The notes: a model not told the origin generated them from the letters alone. DNA of 64,000 bases from Candidatus Heimdallarchaeota archaeon B3_Heim (GCA_003144275.1 NJBF01000018.1:1-64000); one strand, 5' to 3'. Numbered from the stretch's first letter, positions 56,001 through 64,000 are shown. Program-made: numbers and translations.

Positions 56001-56800
56001 TTACTTAAGATTTTAATTTTATTCATTTTTGACAATATTTGATATCTAATAGCATCCAGAGTTGATGTCGGAAGAACAAAGATGTATTTACTATCAGTAG
56101 CTATAAACGGTTTGAATAATATTGGATGACTATAGTCAGAAACAGATCGTTTTAATCTTAAATCCTCATTTTGAGTAACGTACCTGTTTATATCGTTAGA
56201 CTTACTATTTACTGTGCCACAAATTTTATTTAATTCGTTACTATCAATAATAAGACATTTCCTGTTCTCCTCAAACCTCTCCCAATCTGGGAAGTAGATA
56301 TTTTCAATATCAATAGTTCGACTTTCAGTTAGTCTATTTATGTTTACTCGTTTCAAGACAGTATCTGATATTGTCAAAATTAGTTTCAAGTTCTCAAATA
56401 GTTTAACAGCAAATTTTCTAATAAGTTGATTATCTGTAAGGAAAATTAATGACATTAAGCTCTGTACATAGAAGCTACCACCCTGTGTGACCCCTGTCAA
56501 TACTAAATATTCGTCATTCCTTAAACGCACATTTTCTACAAAACATGTATTGACAGGATCTTCCAATTGTTTGTGACCGAGTCTTTTAGCCCATAATGAA
56601 TTAACCCATTCCTTAAAATTATCATAGTCAAATTCTACTTCCCCATCAAAATCAAGTGTCAGAAGTATTTTCAATAAATTTTCAATATAAATAGTGTGTC
56701 GATGATTCTCTGGATATAATAATAGACTAGACAATCCCGAGATAATAATCTCTTTATCTAGTTTTTTAATTTCCTTATAAAATTCTGAATCAGGTGTCAT
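53081..56800 (-). CDS. Very large protein with C-terminal PD-(D/E)XK (NERD-like) nuclease domain
   Basis: A 1239-residue soluble protein. The C-terminal 190 residues fit the restriction-endonuclease fold: KGKYFENVVFEWIE supplies the N-terminal Glu helix, and GDIDILSIDHD, then NVIYVIECKN (about residues 1122-1145) give the D...ExK active site seen in NERD-type nucleases. The preceding 1,050 residues match no family I know. They contain charged helical and beta segments, TDSKYIFVLPTS, and no P-loop, so this is not an obvious helicase or NTPase. Likely cleaves or binds DNA/RNA; a defence nuclease is one possibility. The ATG follows GGGAG. The neighbours are also large orphan minus-strand genes, next to an IS. 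Confidence 0.75.
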   Translation of the reverse strand: MTPDSEFYKEIKKLDKEIIISGLSSLLLYPENHRHTIYIENLLKILLTLDFDGEVEFDYDNFKEWVNSLWAKRLGHKQLEDPVNTCFVENVRLRNDEYLVLTGVTQGGSFYVQSLMSLIFLTDNQLIRKFAVKLFENLKLILTISDTVLKRVNINRLTESRTIDIENIYFPDWERFEENRKCLIIDSNELNKICGTVNSKSNDINRYVTQNEDLRLKRSVSDYSHPILFKPFIATDSKYIFVLPTSTLDAIRYQILSKMNKIKILSKKKKLKVTFRQILYYNYREHCRNLLEYYFLFLKVRKKPLQDLPKLTLKLPIIEDLYEFDTNNKMIYSIMVFDDFKNFNHDNPFIKGDSYPELNSKIGKRIRDVIRLLEKQYKTEIVICHLISPMGRNMIAGVETKDMENLYWLIPFEEFSVLAKARKFDIFDIIRYLPWRFELSQEIKLLSTSFLDEFGFYYGNDFSLYFSDSKIKGEVIFPINEGNELRVLTKRLNDIHLVDLSEGTIPVIRKETDEEGRIPIFVKNPDDRVIMRFLSSIEAFDYPFWVDTYETSDEIINDVMWLFIEFSEMFAYWVWQFSDVLGRLIIQKDFSQVLLTFNFENPKKWLVPNEGSDHPKDLSVNIYKEKIFLRIVVSIPFYFKKLFMETNNIAERKIMSDLLRGITKFFDSTLDYEKDFERIIPLGFKKKIHFFQPSDFKIQNESLVTFYRIKRGDIEYYLQNLAEKIDRKTDSIIEIESKEEKGEILNEIVDFYYKLLQNKLQRFDKEYLLEFLISQYEVNIWNMTLNSRTLASQVECFFGIESMVNELLSNNSIQNNTSVSIRILIEIISAMSINGEEEISIVEYLELLAICHHIVNWGLISDYNHLAVFDETISILPSGRIGTLKGGMSKFNQFLTAKFTEDVYKSFDQTPTSFSYSDLLNNYNGFEVDYESAIVSEFGVNREIISNFIMLLYSKAIEKENSVISIPKTEFIIDFSESLELNSEQTIKLINLFSLSLREKYEIPPDGFDTYDIWPWIYNRRLSYIRRPIIQYQIDEELHLMWGARNSFSSLEQLNSLIIMARYKTTDSSAEMESFIAKIRNIKGKYFENVVFEWIENNYSLNRNLKNIPIAPSELFHCDEDLGDIDILSIDHDTNVIYVIECKNINMGRSPREISNEIDRFIGTDEEGDSWIQKHSKRMDWLEENFDTISSRFNLSDEPILRSVIVISEEILSGFLREFSFPFMSFSTLKRKTLNFNIP

Positions 56801-57077
56801 AAACTAACTCCCTATACTAGAAGAATAATTTTTTCGTATTTAAGAAAATTTAACTACAACTTTAGTCTTATACTTGCTTTGTTGCTAGATATCCTTCAAT
56901 TATTTCAGTTTTTATGTTCATAAGTCTCTTGATAATATTGGTTATTGTTTTATCAGTCTCTCAGAGAAGTAAATTTAGCTTGTAGGATTTTACTGGGATA
57001 TACCCACATACATCTAATACTGATATTTGTGAGAATGGCTGTTATCAGAATGGAAAAGTAGAAGTACATATAAGCAC

Positions 57078-58286
57078 CTAAGAATGTGCTCTCGTGATGG
57101 ACCCGACTTTTATTGATTTTTCACAACCAGGACACCGAACCGTTTCATCGTCGGATAATAAACTTAAATATGATTTACAGACAGGACAGAAACCAATCTT
57201 TTCCTTTAGTTCGGGAGCTATTTCAAAAAGATCATTCTGAAGATCTTTTTCAAAGAAATTAATATTCGCAATAATAGTTTTTATTAAACGCTCTGCATTG
57301 CTTTGAACCCATTCTTTTGATACGTCAGAGAGTATTGTTTTAATCTCCTGATCAAATTCAACCTTAAGATCCCAGGTTAAATAACTGAAAGCCTCGGTCT
57401 GAATATAAGGATCGGGATTAGATAAGCAGCTTATGAAAGCCTCTTTTGTGTCTTTATCTCTTCTTAATTCATCGTAGAAAAGTCTCATCCTCTGAAATAC
57501 TGTTTGACGAAGTAACCCATCAGGATGGTGTATTTGATTTAGAAGATAAAAATGGTCTTGTTTCCTTTTGAGCAAAAGTTTTTCGGGGTAACTCTCAAAA
57601 AGAAGGTGTATTTTATCCTCAGGATTGTTAAAATGCCAGTATACTCTCGAATCATCATTATGGGAATCCTCTTCGAATGCATTATGTAAAACAAATTCTC
57701 GCAAGTTTTCGTCCTCCCAGTACTCCTCGGGCCAATAAGAAATCAACTTCCAAATTGTGATAATATCTATTGAATCCTTCGAGGTAATGAGATTTCGAAT
57801 ATCCGTTTGAGTTTCTGTTTTTAGCCAGTATTCCTTCGTCCATGTTTTAAATAAGAGTTCTAATTTCTCGTACAACGCTTCTAGATGGTCAAAAGAGTCG
57901 TAATAGTCGTAATATGCTCCATTAATCATCCGGGATAGAGAAAATAAGCTTTTTCTATAGTCCTTCACCTCTTTTACATCTGGGGGAAGTTGGTGTAGAA
58001 TAGCTAATGAACAAAAAAGTTTTGTTTCAAAAACGGAAATTATTTCCTTCTCAATTTCTTCAGGATTGGGGTATTTTTCTGAAGCGCTGAAAAAAAAATC
58101 GATCACAATTTGGAAAATTTCGTTATTGGAATACTTTTGGTTTAACTCATGTAAGGACACACAGGTGCTATTTACGTCTATCAGCTCTTCTATTTTTAGA
58201 ATAACGGCTTTTTCTGTAGAAGGCTGTTTTTTTAGAACTTTACTCGTCGTCTCTTTATATTCTTCATCTTTTTTGATTGTCTTCAC
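57078..58286 (-). CDS. Helical protein with C-terminal zinc ribbon
   Basis: A 402-residue soluble protein. Residues 1-355 are helical and acidic with a few HEAT-like segments (for example EAFISCLSNPDPYIQTEAFSYLTWD); residues about 365-392 form a zinc ribbon, FCPVC then RCPGCEKS. No other domain recognised. GTG start with GAGGG directly before it. It shares strand and neighbourhood with the large nuclease-domain protein and may be its partner, for instance as a nucleic-acid or protein-binding subunit. Confidence 0.62.
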   Translation of the reverse strand: MKTIKKDEEYKETTSKVLKKQPSTEKAVILKIEELIDVNSTCVSLHELNQKYSNNEIFQIVIDFFFSASEKYPNPEEIEKEIISVFETKLFCSLAILHQLPPDVKEVKDYRKSLFSLSRMINGAYYDYYDSFDHLEALYEKLELLFKTWTKEYWLKTETQTDIRNLITSKDSIDIITIWKLISYWPEEYWEDENLREFVLHNAFEEDSHNDDSRVYWHFNNPEDKIHLLFESYPEKLLLKRKQDHFYLLNQIHHPDGLLRQTVFQRMRLFYDELRRDKDTKEAFISCLSNPDPYIQTEAFSYLTWDLKVEFDQEIKTILSDVSKEWVQSNAERLIKTIIANINFFEKDLQNDLFEIAPELKEKIGFCPVCKSYLSLLSDDETVRCPGCEKSIKVGSITRAHS

Positions 58287-58354
58287 CCTCAGATCGGAAT
58301 TAATGTTGGAGAATCGAATGTCATCTATCTGGATGTTCTAGTAAGCTTAGTGGC

Positions 58355-60019
58355 TTATAATAATCCTTTATACCACTCTAAGTTATCTTTTTGATTTCTG
58401 TAGATTTCGCTAGTAATTAGTTTATGTTCAGGCGATTTGTTCATACATATTGCTAGAAGCTTTTTATTTAAAGATTGAAAATTTGTTTTTCTGGTTAATT
58501 TCACCTTATTCTCTTTCAAATAGTTCGTGATATTCCAACAACACCGATGGACAAGGAATGTATCCTTGGAGAGAACCCAAACCATTTCATTTTCAAAGTA
58601 TACAGTTTCTGCATATTTACACATTAATTTAAACGTATTCTTCCAAAAATCGTATATTTTAATATCTGAATATGATTGCATTGCACTTTCTAATATAGCA
58701 ACCAAGGCACCCATTTTTCTCGTTGATTGAACACTCTGTACGTTTCCCTCTTTCTGTTCTAGAGACGTTAATTCAGTTGTATAATACATAAAATCAATGA
58801 GGATTTTAAAAAAGATACCAAGATCAGTAATTTGCTTTTTTAAGAAGGAAGACTCCACTAGAGTGTAGAAATCCATTTCAAAATCTCTTTCTTTATTAAT
58901 AATATAATCTAATACATTATTTGTAGATAATCCTGAAAATTTCGGTAATGAGTACTTGACAATAGTTGATTTAAAGTAAAAAGGTAACTTGGTCTTCTTT
59001 CCATAAAGCTTCTCATCAGGAATAGGTTCATATAAAATCCATTGATTAATTCCATCTGGTGCTCTTTCTCTAAGGTTTACAACAATTTTTTCTTTTTTTC
59101 GGGGTAGAGCTTCAATTGAAATGAACTTCTGCCAGTTTAACTTGTTTTGGGAAAAGTATTGCTCGAATTTTGCCTCGTAAAACTCTGTCAATTGTGAAAA
59201 GAATTGGGGAGATCTGTCTTTGTATATCTTATATCGAGATTTGGAAATATTCTTTGGAGAATTCCAGATTATTATCCTTGAAAAATCATCTCTCATCCAA
59301 TCATGCATTTTATTTCTAAGAAACCAAGGAAAATAAGAATATGGAGCGATTCTTGCCCAGTACCTGGTTCTTTCATCCCATTTCTCTTCTCTATGTGCTT
59401 TTGTTAGGTAAGACACCCCAATTTCATCTAACCCCTGTTGGAAAATCTCATGGAACCCTTTCACAACAAAATCATATATTTTAAGGTTTTTTAGTTTCTT
59501 TTTTGAAGTGTTCAACTTCACTATGTATTGAGGGTAGCTATCTATTTCCATATAGAATGTGATAACAGAAATCGGTTCAATACCAAAAACTTCTAAATCA
59601 TAATAGTCACGCCAATCAAGATTATGAGTTGAAAACAAACGATTTAGATCATATAGGGTAAGAAAAAGAGCTCTTCCCAATGTTTGACGAACTATCCCAT
59701 TAACTCCCTTGTACTTAAAATTATTCGGAGATAAAAGGTAATCCCAGATAATCCCAACAATATTTGAGGTGGTTTTGACAATTTTGGGATAGATTTTCCT
59801 TATTGTCCCGTGACCTTCAAACGAGTAAACCCATACAGATTCTGAAGAGGAATTATATCTTATTTCTTGATTATTCAACCATTCATTTGCCCAAACCATT
59901 GAACCCTCGACAAGTTTCAGCCTTGATACCTTGAACGGCGGGGCTTTAATCATTTTAATTAGAAATCCAAATCGTTGTGGAATCTCCCAATTCTCTACTA
60001 AATTTTCATCGATACTCAT
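58355..60019 (-). CDS. Unrecognised large soluble protein
   Basis: About 554 residues, rich in aromatic and basic residues, with a WDERTRYWARIAPYSYFPWFL segment and an LRERAPDGINQW segment, but no family, active site or membrane helix that I recognise. The frame extends upstream to 60139 through a hydrophobic stretch, yet that stretch overlaps the Cys-rich microprotein in another phase, and AGAGAGG sits before ATG 60019, which I therefore chose. It starts 20 bases after the microprotein stop, so the two are likely co-transcribed. One of several orphan genes in the block next to IS copy 2. Confidence 0.58.
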   Translation of the reverse strand: MSIDENLVENWEIPQRFGFLIKMIKAPPFKVSRLKLVEGSMVWANEWLNNQEIRYNSSSESVWVYSFEGHGTIRKIYPKIVKTTSNIVGIIWDYLLSPNNFKYKGVNGIVRQTLGRALFLTLYDLNRLFSTHNLDWRDYYDLEVFGIEPISVITFYMEIDSYPQYIVKLNTSKKKLKNLKIYDFVVKGFHEIFQQGLDEIGVSYLTKAHREEKWDERTRYWARIAPYSYFPWFLRNKMHDWMRDDFSRIIIWNSPKNISKSRYKIYKDRSPQFFSQLTEFYEAKFEQYFSQNKLNWQKFISIEALPRKKEKIVVNLRERAPDGINQWILYEPIPDEKLYGKKTKLPFYFKSTIVKYSLPKFSGLSTNNVLDYIINKERDFEMDFYTLVESSFLKKQITDLGIFFKILIDFMYYTTELTSLEQKEGNVQSVQSTRKMGALVAILESAMQSYSDIKIYDFWKNTFKLMCKYAETVYFENEMVWVLSKDTFLVHRCCWNITNYLKENKVKLTRKTNFQSLNKKLLAICMNKSPEHKLITSEIYRNQKDNLEWYKGLL

Positions 60020-60038
60020 TGACCTCTCTACTCCCATT

Positions 60039-60176
60039 TCAATCGAATGGATCACGATTCTCAAGTTCAAAATCACGACAAGAATCACATAAATCAATAA
60101 TATCGAGACCTTGACAGCTACAATAAAGGCCATCAACAAGATGGTTACAGATGCCTTGACATTCTGAACAATTCAT
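60039..60176 (-). CDS. 45-residue Cys-rich zinc-binding microprotein
   Basis: An ATG at 60176 opens a 45-residue frame to TGA at 60039. It has seven Cys and a His in a compact pattern: CSECQGIC, NH, then YCSCQG and LCDSC, matching two interleaved zinc sites (CxxC...C.H...CxC...CxxC). The C-terminus is acidic (DFELENRDPFD). It is too regular to be chance. It is the first gene of the minus-strand block, 20 bases upstream of the 554-residue protein, and a TATA-like TAGTATATTTC lies about 18 bases before it. The role is unknown; small zinc ribbons often bind nucleic acid or a protein partner. Confidence 0.6.
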   Translation of the reverse strand: MNCSECQGICNHLVDGLYCSCQGLDIIDLCDSCRDFELENRDPFD

Positions 60177-60393
60177 GACAAATAAAGAAATATACTAGCA
60201 TATGATCTTTCTGGAATGGGAATCTCTATTGAAAACTCGAAACAATAAAGCTATACTCTTTGGTGGTTTAGGAGAATATTTTCAGAAAAATTATCCAAAA
60301 ACTACAATGAAAATTTTTGCCATGTAAAACTACATGGTATTTTGATCATATAACCAACGTTATACGACATTTCATTAACATCGCCAAACCGTT

Positions 60394-61673
60394 CAGTACT
60401 TCGTAACTATGGGAGAGGGTGAGTCTAATGAAATCTCGAAGGGGAAAGACTTAAATGTGGAGAAAAGTGATTAGCAGTTATCATGACCAAAATCAAACTA
60501 CCTCGCTTTCCTCCACGAAAAGCTAGAAAAACTCCGACCCTTATAAATTTTATGGTACGCTGGTTAGACAAATTTCAATTCTTATCCAACCCAGTCCCAA
60601 CTAGATCTCCTTTCAATTTGAAAACACGTCTGAAATTGCTTTTGCTTGCAGCTATAGATCGGACTTCTATTTCTCGGAAAGCTCGAGATCTGAGAGAACA
60701 ACATCTCTCAATTCCCTCTGGGGAAGCTACCTTAGTTTGGTTAAAAACTAATTCTGTTGATGATATTGCGACCTCACAGCAAGTTGGCTTTCTGCAATTT
60801 CTAAATAGCCTTCCCGAGAGTTTTCAACGTGCTCGAAAGCGCGGGATGTTACTCGCGATTGATTTTCATCTGGATCCTAATTATGCTAAAACTTTATCCT
60901 CGTATATTCGCAAGGGGAAGCGGAAAGCCAGTACTTCCCAGTTTTATCAATTCTTTAGTGTTATTTGGGTAAATGCGCCCGAACCGATTACGTTAGGTGT
61001 CCAATTAATCCCCACAGAGTACTCAACTCTTCAAAGAGTCCAAGCCCTCTTGAGTCCTTTAATCACTCACGAACGAGTTATTGGGATACTAGGGGATGGA
61101 GATTTTTATAATTATGACTTGGTTGAATGGTTCCTTCAGAAACAGGTCCTCTTTATTATTCGAGGGCGTGTCAATACGGGCGTCAAACCTCTAGTTCAGA
61201 AATACCAAGATGAGCTCCTTCACAAAGGAGATACGACAATTGTGGAGTATCGACTGAATAAAGGTCATACGGGAAGAAAAATTCCCGTTAAGCTCGTTCT
61301 CTCTCAAGAAGGTGATCGAGTTGTCGCTCTTGTTGTTCCTCCCACCTGTCAACTCTCAGGAAAAGAGATAACATCCCTCTATCGTAACCGATTTATGATT
61401 GAAACCTATTACAGACAGATGCATCGCTTCCAGATGTTTAGTTGTTCCCAACACCCAGTAGTCCGATATGTTATTGTTCTCGTCGCATTTTGGTTATGCA
61501 ATTTCTGGGCCTATTTCAAAGCACCCCTTAATTTCTTAAAACCGACTAGTCGGAGGTGTCGGGTAGATTTTGTCTATACAGCTAATGATTTCTGTGAATT
61601 CCTCCTAACCTCGTGGCATTGGGCGCTTTTTAGGGGCCAGGAGATGTTTTCGAGGAGGTGATACGAAGTACTG
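60394..61673 (+). mobile_element. Complete ISH3-like insertion sequence, copy 2
   Basis: A 1280-base element bounded by perfect 12-base inverted repeats (CAGTACTTCGTA at 60394-60405, TACGAAGTACTG at 61662-61673) and flanked by CGTT on both sides (60390-60393 and 61674-61677), consistent with a 4-base target duplication. One transposase gene fills it. A further copy of ACGAAGTACT lies just outside at 61682-61691. Confidence 0.85.
60483..61661 (+). CDS. ISH3/IS4-type DDE transposase, copy 2
   Basis: 392 residues, intact. The acidic triad lies in AIDFHLDPNY, ILGDGDFYN and YRNRFMIETYYRQMHRF, the last matching the IS4-type Y-R-E signature. N-terminal Arg/Lys-rich residues should bind the terminal repeats, and a C-terminal hydrophobic helix (VLVAFWLCNFWAYF) follows the core. 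The gene occupies nearly the whole element; the stop abuts the right terminal repeat. Similar throughout to copy 1 at the left end of the window, but in opposite orientation. Confidence 0.92.
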   Translation: MTKIKLPRFPPRKARKTPTLINFMVRWLDKFQFLSNPVPTRSPFNLKTRLKLLLLAAIDRTSISRKARDLREQHLSIPSGEATLVWLKTNSVDDIATSQQVGFLQFLNSLPESFQRARKRGMLLAIDFHLDPNYAKTLSSYIRKGKRKASTSQFYQFFSVIWVNAPEPITLGVQLIPTEYSTLQRVQALLSPLITHERVIGILGDGDFYNYDLVEWFLQKQVLFIIRGRVNTGVKPLVQKYQDELLHKGDTTIVEYRLNKGHTGRKIPVKLVLSQEGDRVVALVVPPTCQLSGKEITSLYRNRFMIETYYRQMHRFQMFSCSQHPVVRYVIVLVAFWLCNFWAYFKAPLNFLKPTSRRCRVDFVYTANDFCEFLLTSWHWALFRGQEMFSRR

Positions 61674-61774
61674 CGTTGTTTGACGAAGTACTTAATTGTG
61701 ACAAAAAGTGAAAATTTAAATGAAGGAAAAATGAAACAAATCTATGTTCGAATTTTCGCTGTCTCTGGTGAAAA

Positions 61775-63238
61775 ATGTTGAAACAATTAAGCGAACCAAA
61801 TAATAGAAAATTTGGGTTTAACGGAAGAATACCGTGTATTTCATGTCTTGGCATGATTATTCTTCTAATTTCACTAGGTGGTTGTAGTAACAAAATATCA
61901 AAAACGCATTCACACCTTCTCTTTGATGAGAATCCTGTTAGATTTCAAGTAGCAAATTCAAATTTAGTAGTAACTGATGCGTATGTAATATATGATACTG
62001 CTTATACAAAAATAATAGACCATAATGTTGGATATGGGCTGGGAAGAATATATGTTGCAAATCCAGGGATAATGACTATAAATATTACAAAGATCGAAAT
62101 AAATTTTGTTAATGAAAGGATAAAATGGGAAAATATTACACAAACGGTGAGTATTCAAGATATATCGCTAAATAATCCGTTTCAAATTCATTCATTGGCA
62201 ACAAATGAAGAAATTAGTATTCGATTTGTTCTTCCTGAATTGAATCAACAAAATACAACAGCATATAAAATAACGATCAAAGATGAGAATGGAACTATCT
62301 GGGATACTTCAGAAGAGCAAAATATTGATCCGAATGATTTGAAATTAGAACCAGATCAACCATATATTGAATTTTCAGGATTTCCTCCATATATTCGGAG
62401 AACTTACGGGATTAGTCCCTCAGTATTATCTGATAATTCTGAAGTAAAAAATGTTACCTATGAAATTTATACTGATCCTTTGAATATCATCGGTTCTCAA
62501 GTCCGAAAGAAGACTATTTCAAGTCCATTATGGAGATGGTATTGGAATACACGGAACGATACTTTGGAGGGATTAGACAACGGAATATATTACATGAGAA
62601 TGACCGTAAATGATTATGCGGGTTTATCATCCTTAGTGGATAATATAACATTGACAATTGATAACGATTATATCGCTCCAATTATTAAATATATTGTCCT
62701 AGGAAAAGAAAATTTGGAACTTGGAGAACCCTTTGCAATATTAGCAAGCGTAGAAGATTCAGGATCATATGTATCAGATGTACACGGTGTTTCTCTATAC
62801 TATAAATTAACAACAGAGACCGTTTTTTCAATAAGACTGATGGATCTCTTTATGGGTAATAATTGGTCAGCTACTATTCCAGGATCAGCGATTGTAGGTG
62901 ACTTGAATTTTTATATTGAAGCCGAAGATCCAGATGGTAATAGTTATACTTCACCCATTTATTCTCTTTATGGTGAGGGTGGAATGACAACAATTATCGA
63001 ACCGACAACAACTGAACTCACCTCTGATCAAGAACCTCCCACGTCTACAAGTACGACAACTAGTACAACATTTGAGAAATCAACATCCACTGACATTTCC
63101 ATGGATGAGACAAGTATTACAACTTTTACTACACCTTCACTAATCACTGATACATCTGATCTTTCTTTAATGCTCATCCCACTAGCGTTGTCACTTTTTA
63201 TTCTAATTTATAGAAGGAAGAAAAGGGAACTGGCTTAA
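61775..63238 (+). CDS. Lipoprotein-like anchored surface protein
   Basis: 487 residues. A hydrophobic segment with a lipobox-like SLGGC ending near residue 37 suggests lipid attachment; the basic N-terminal 20 residues are long for a signal peptide, so the true start may be later. Two or three Ig/FN-like beta domains follow (about 50-410; SVEDSGSYVSDVHGVSLYY is typical), then a Thr/Ser-rich stalk (TSTSTTTSTTF), one helix and an RRKKRELA tail. Extracellular binding protein of unknown target. It begins about 100 bases after the IS, which may have removed part of its promoter. Confidence 0.72.
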   Translation: MLKQLSEPNNRKFGFNGRIPCISCLGMIILLISLGGCSNKISKTHSHLLFDENPVRFQVANSNLVVTDAYVIYDTAYTKIIDHNVGYGLGRIYVANPGIMTINITKIEINFVNERIKWENITQTVSIQDISLNNPFQIHSLATNEEISIRFVLPELNQQNTTAYKITIKDENGTIWDTSEEQNIDPNDLKLEPDQPYIEFSGFPPYIRRTYGISPSVLSDNSEVKNVTYEIYTDPLNIIGSQVRKKTISSPLWRWYWNTRNDTLEGLDNGIYYMRMTVNDYAGLSSLVDNITLTIDNDYIAPIIKYIVLGKENLELGEPFAILASVEDSGSYVSDVHGVSLYYKLTTETVFSIRLMDLFMGNNWSATIPGSAIVGDLNFYIEAEDPDGNSYTSPIYSLYGEGGMTTIIEPTTTELTSDQEPPTSTSTTTSTTFEKSTSTDISMDETSITTFTTPSLITDTSDLSLMLIPLALSLFILIYRRKKRELA

Positions 63239-63582
63239 ACTGCTATAAGAAATGTATGAAGAAAGAGAAATTAAGTTAATAAGCTCTTAATCTCTTGAAC
63301 TCTATTACTTCTGAATTTTTCGATAAATCATAATTTGTAGTATCAGAAAATGACTTCAAATCTAATTCTGAAAATTATAACTTTTACAAGTAAATATAAT
63401 GCAGAATATGTGCTGAATTCTTCCCTAATTGTAATATTTGTTCACGATTTCAAACCTGTTTTCCAACGAACAGTCTAAATGATGATCTATCGGAAATGGC
63501 ATTGTTAGATCAAATGGGAAATAAGACTTTGATGGATAAGATTATGAAACGTACATACGGAAATTAAGCAAGACGAATTTTT
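63239..63582. other. Convergent intergenic region with Cys-rich frame
   Basis: This lies between the convergent surface-protein and hydrolase genes. It holds a start-less Cys-rich open stretch, listed separately. Confidence 0.4.
63400..63567 (+). pseudogene. Start-less Cys-rich remnant
   Basis: An open stretch of 55 codons begins right after a TAA and ends at TAA 63565-63567. CRICAEFFPNCNICSRFQTC carries two CxxC pairs and a fifth Cys, like a zinc-binding domain, followed by a helical tail (MALLDQMGNKTLMDKIMKR). No start codon is available unless translation begins at an inner ATG (63490s), which would lose the Cys. Probably the end of a decayed gene. Confidence 0.3.
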
Positions 63583-64000
63583 CTAGACATTCTCAATTTC
63601 ATCATTGAGAATTTGATAAAATTCCTTATAAGCTTCATTTTCAAGCCAAGGCGTATGGCCACACTTTTTAATTAAGTGGAACTTGAAATTCCTTAAAGTA
63701 CGAGACAGTGGTACTTCCACACCCTCATATGGATGAGGATCATAATCACCCTGAATTGCCGTCACTGGACATGTAATGGACTTTGTTAATTCTAATAATT
63801 GGCCATTTTTCCTTAGCTTTGCAGCTTCTCCCCAGACTAACTGATATATCTCACTCGAGTCTTTAACCTGAATTTCATCCTCTACCTCTTTTTTCATGGG
63901 ATTAAAATTGTCAGTTTTAGAACCTAGCTCTCCTAAACGTTTGAACTCTGCATCATTTTGGTAAAGGTTTTCGGTATTTAATTTTGTTATTATTGTCTCA
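63583..64000 (-). CDS. Alpha/beta hydrolase, C-terminal part (cut by window edge)
   Basis: The frame is open from the right edge of the window to TAG/TAA at 63583, about 139 residues. PVTAIQGDYDPHPYEG gives the strand with the catalytic acid (GDYDPHP) and LIKKCGHTPWLENEA supplies the catalytic His (GHTPW), both typical of the alpha/beta hydrolase fold. The nucleophile Ser region lies outside the window. A Met at 63897 is internal to the domain and is unlikely to be the start. Substrate unknown. Confidence 0.72.
   Translation of the reverse strand, partial: ETIITKLNTENLYQNDAEFKRLGELGSKTDNFNPMKKEVEDEIQVKDSSEIYQLVWGEAAKLRKNGQLLELTKSITCPVTAIQGDYDPHPYEGVEVPLSRTLRNFKFHLIKKCGHTPWLENEAYKEFYQILNDEIENV

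Noticed and set aside
1022..60393. The two IS copies in inverted orientation as ends of a 59 kb composite transposon
   Set aside because: The copies differ at many residues, so they did not insert together, and the segment between them holds ordinary core genes.
1..64000. CRISPR arrays and tRNA or rRNA genes
   Set aside because: No regularly spaced direct repeats and no cloverleaf or rRNA-like sequence were noticed, although a tool-based scan could not be run.

Overview
This AT-rich 64 kb window looks archaeal. The sequence evidence is: several TTG or GTG starts placed by Shine-Dalgarno motifs, one probable TATA-driven leaderless gene, poly-T terminators without hairpins, many exported proteins ending in a Thr/Ser-rich stalk, one membrane helix and a short Arg/Lys tail, LVIVD and NosD-like repeat proteins, and ISH3/IS4-like insertion sequences. 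The mixture suggests an Asgard archaeon, perhaps Heimdallarchaeia-like. That assignment is inference: no rRNA, tRNA, ribosomal protein or eukaryotic-signature gene is present to prove it.

Layout. Base 1-1021: one IS copy running off the left edge. 1.3-6.2 kb: a methyltransferase-like protein, an MFS transporter with a His-rich loop, and L-serine ammonia-lyase. 6.4-15.8 kb: a nucleotidyltransferase/metallophosphoesterase/CBS fusion coupled to a HEAT-repeat protein, a small possible DNA-binding protein, a MeaB GTPase remnant, a UspA-like protein coupled to an ArsB/NhaD-type transporter, and a NadE paralogue without its ATP-binding loop. 15.8-22.5 kb: a lipase interrupted by one stop codon, a large FAD/Fe-S oxidoreductase, and a CoA-transferase/GNAT fusion. 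22.9-31.5 kb: an M20 peptidase, then a PadR / HAAS-RDD / FtsX permease / two-ATPase operon for a MacB/LolCDE-type exporter. 31.6-41 kb: TPR and membrane proteins, nitroreductase, amidohydrolase, M1 peptidase, and an exonuclease-like protein. 41-51 kb: a DUF4145-like protein, membrane proteins, an ICMT-like methyltransferase interrupted by one stop, and a run of anchored surface proteins (91-residue tandem repeat, 14-repeat LVIVD propeller, beta-helix). 51-60.2 kb: a minus-strand block of mostly unrecognised large proteins, including a 1239-residue protein ending in a PD-(D/E)XK/NERD-like nuclease domain and a 45-residue Cys-rich microprotein. 60.4-61.7 kb: a complete second IS copy. 61.8-64 kb: a lipoprotein-like surface protein and the end of an alpha/beta hydrolase.

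Themes. Several genes are decayed: two with a conserved Tyr codon replaced by TAA, plus remnants of MeaB, phospholipase D and a winged-helix regulator. Exported proteins are abundant, and the PadR-controlled exporter may serve the envelope. The most plausible undescribed system is the nuclease-containing block at 51-60 kb; a role in defence is only a hypothesis. No CRISPR array or tRNA was seen.
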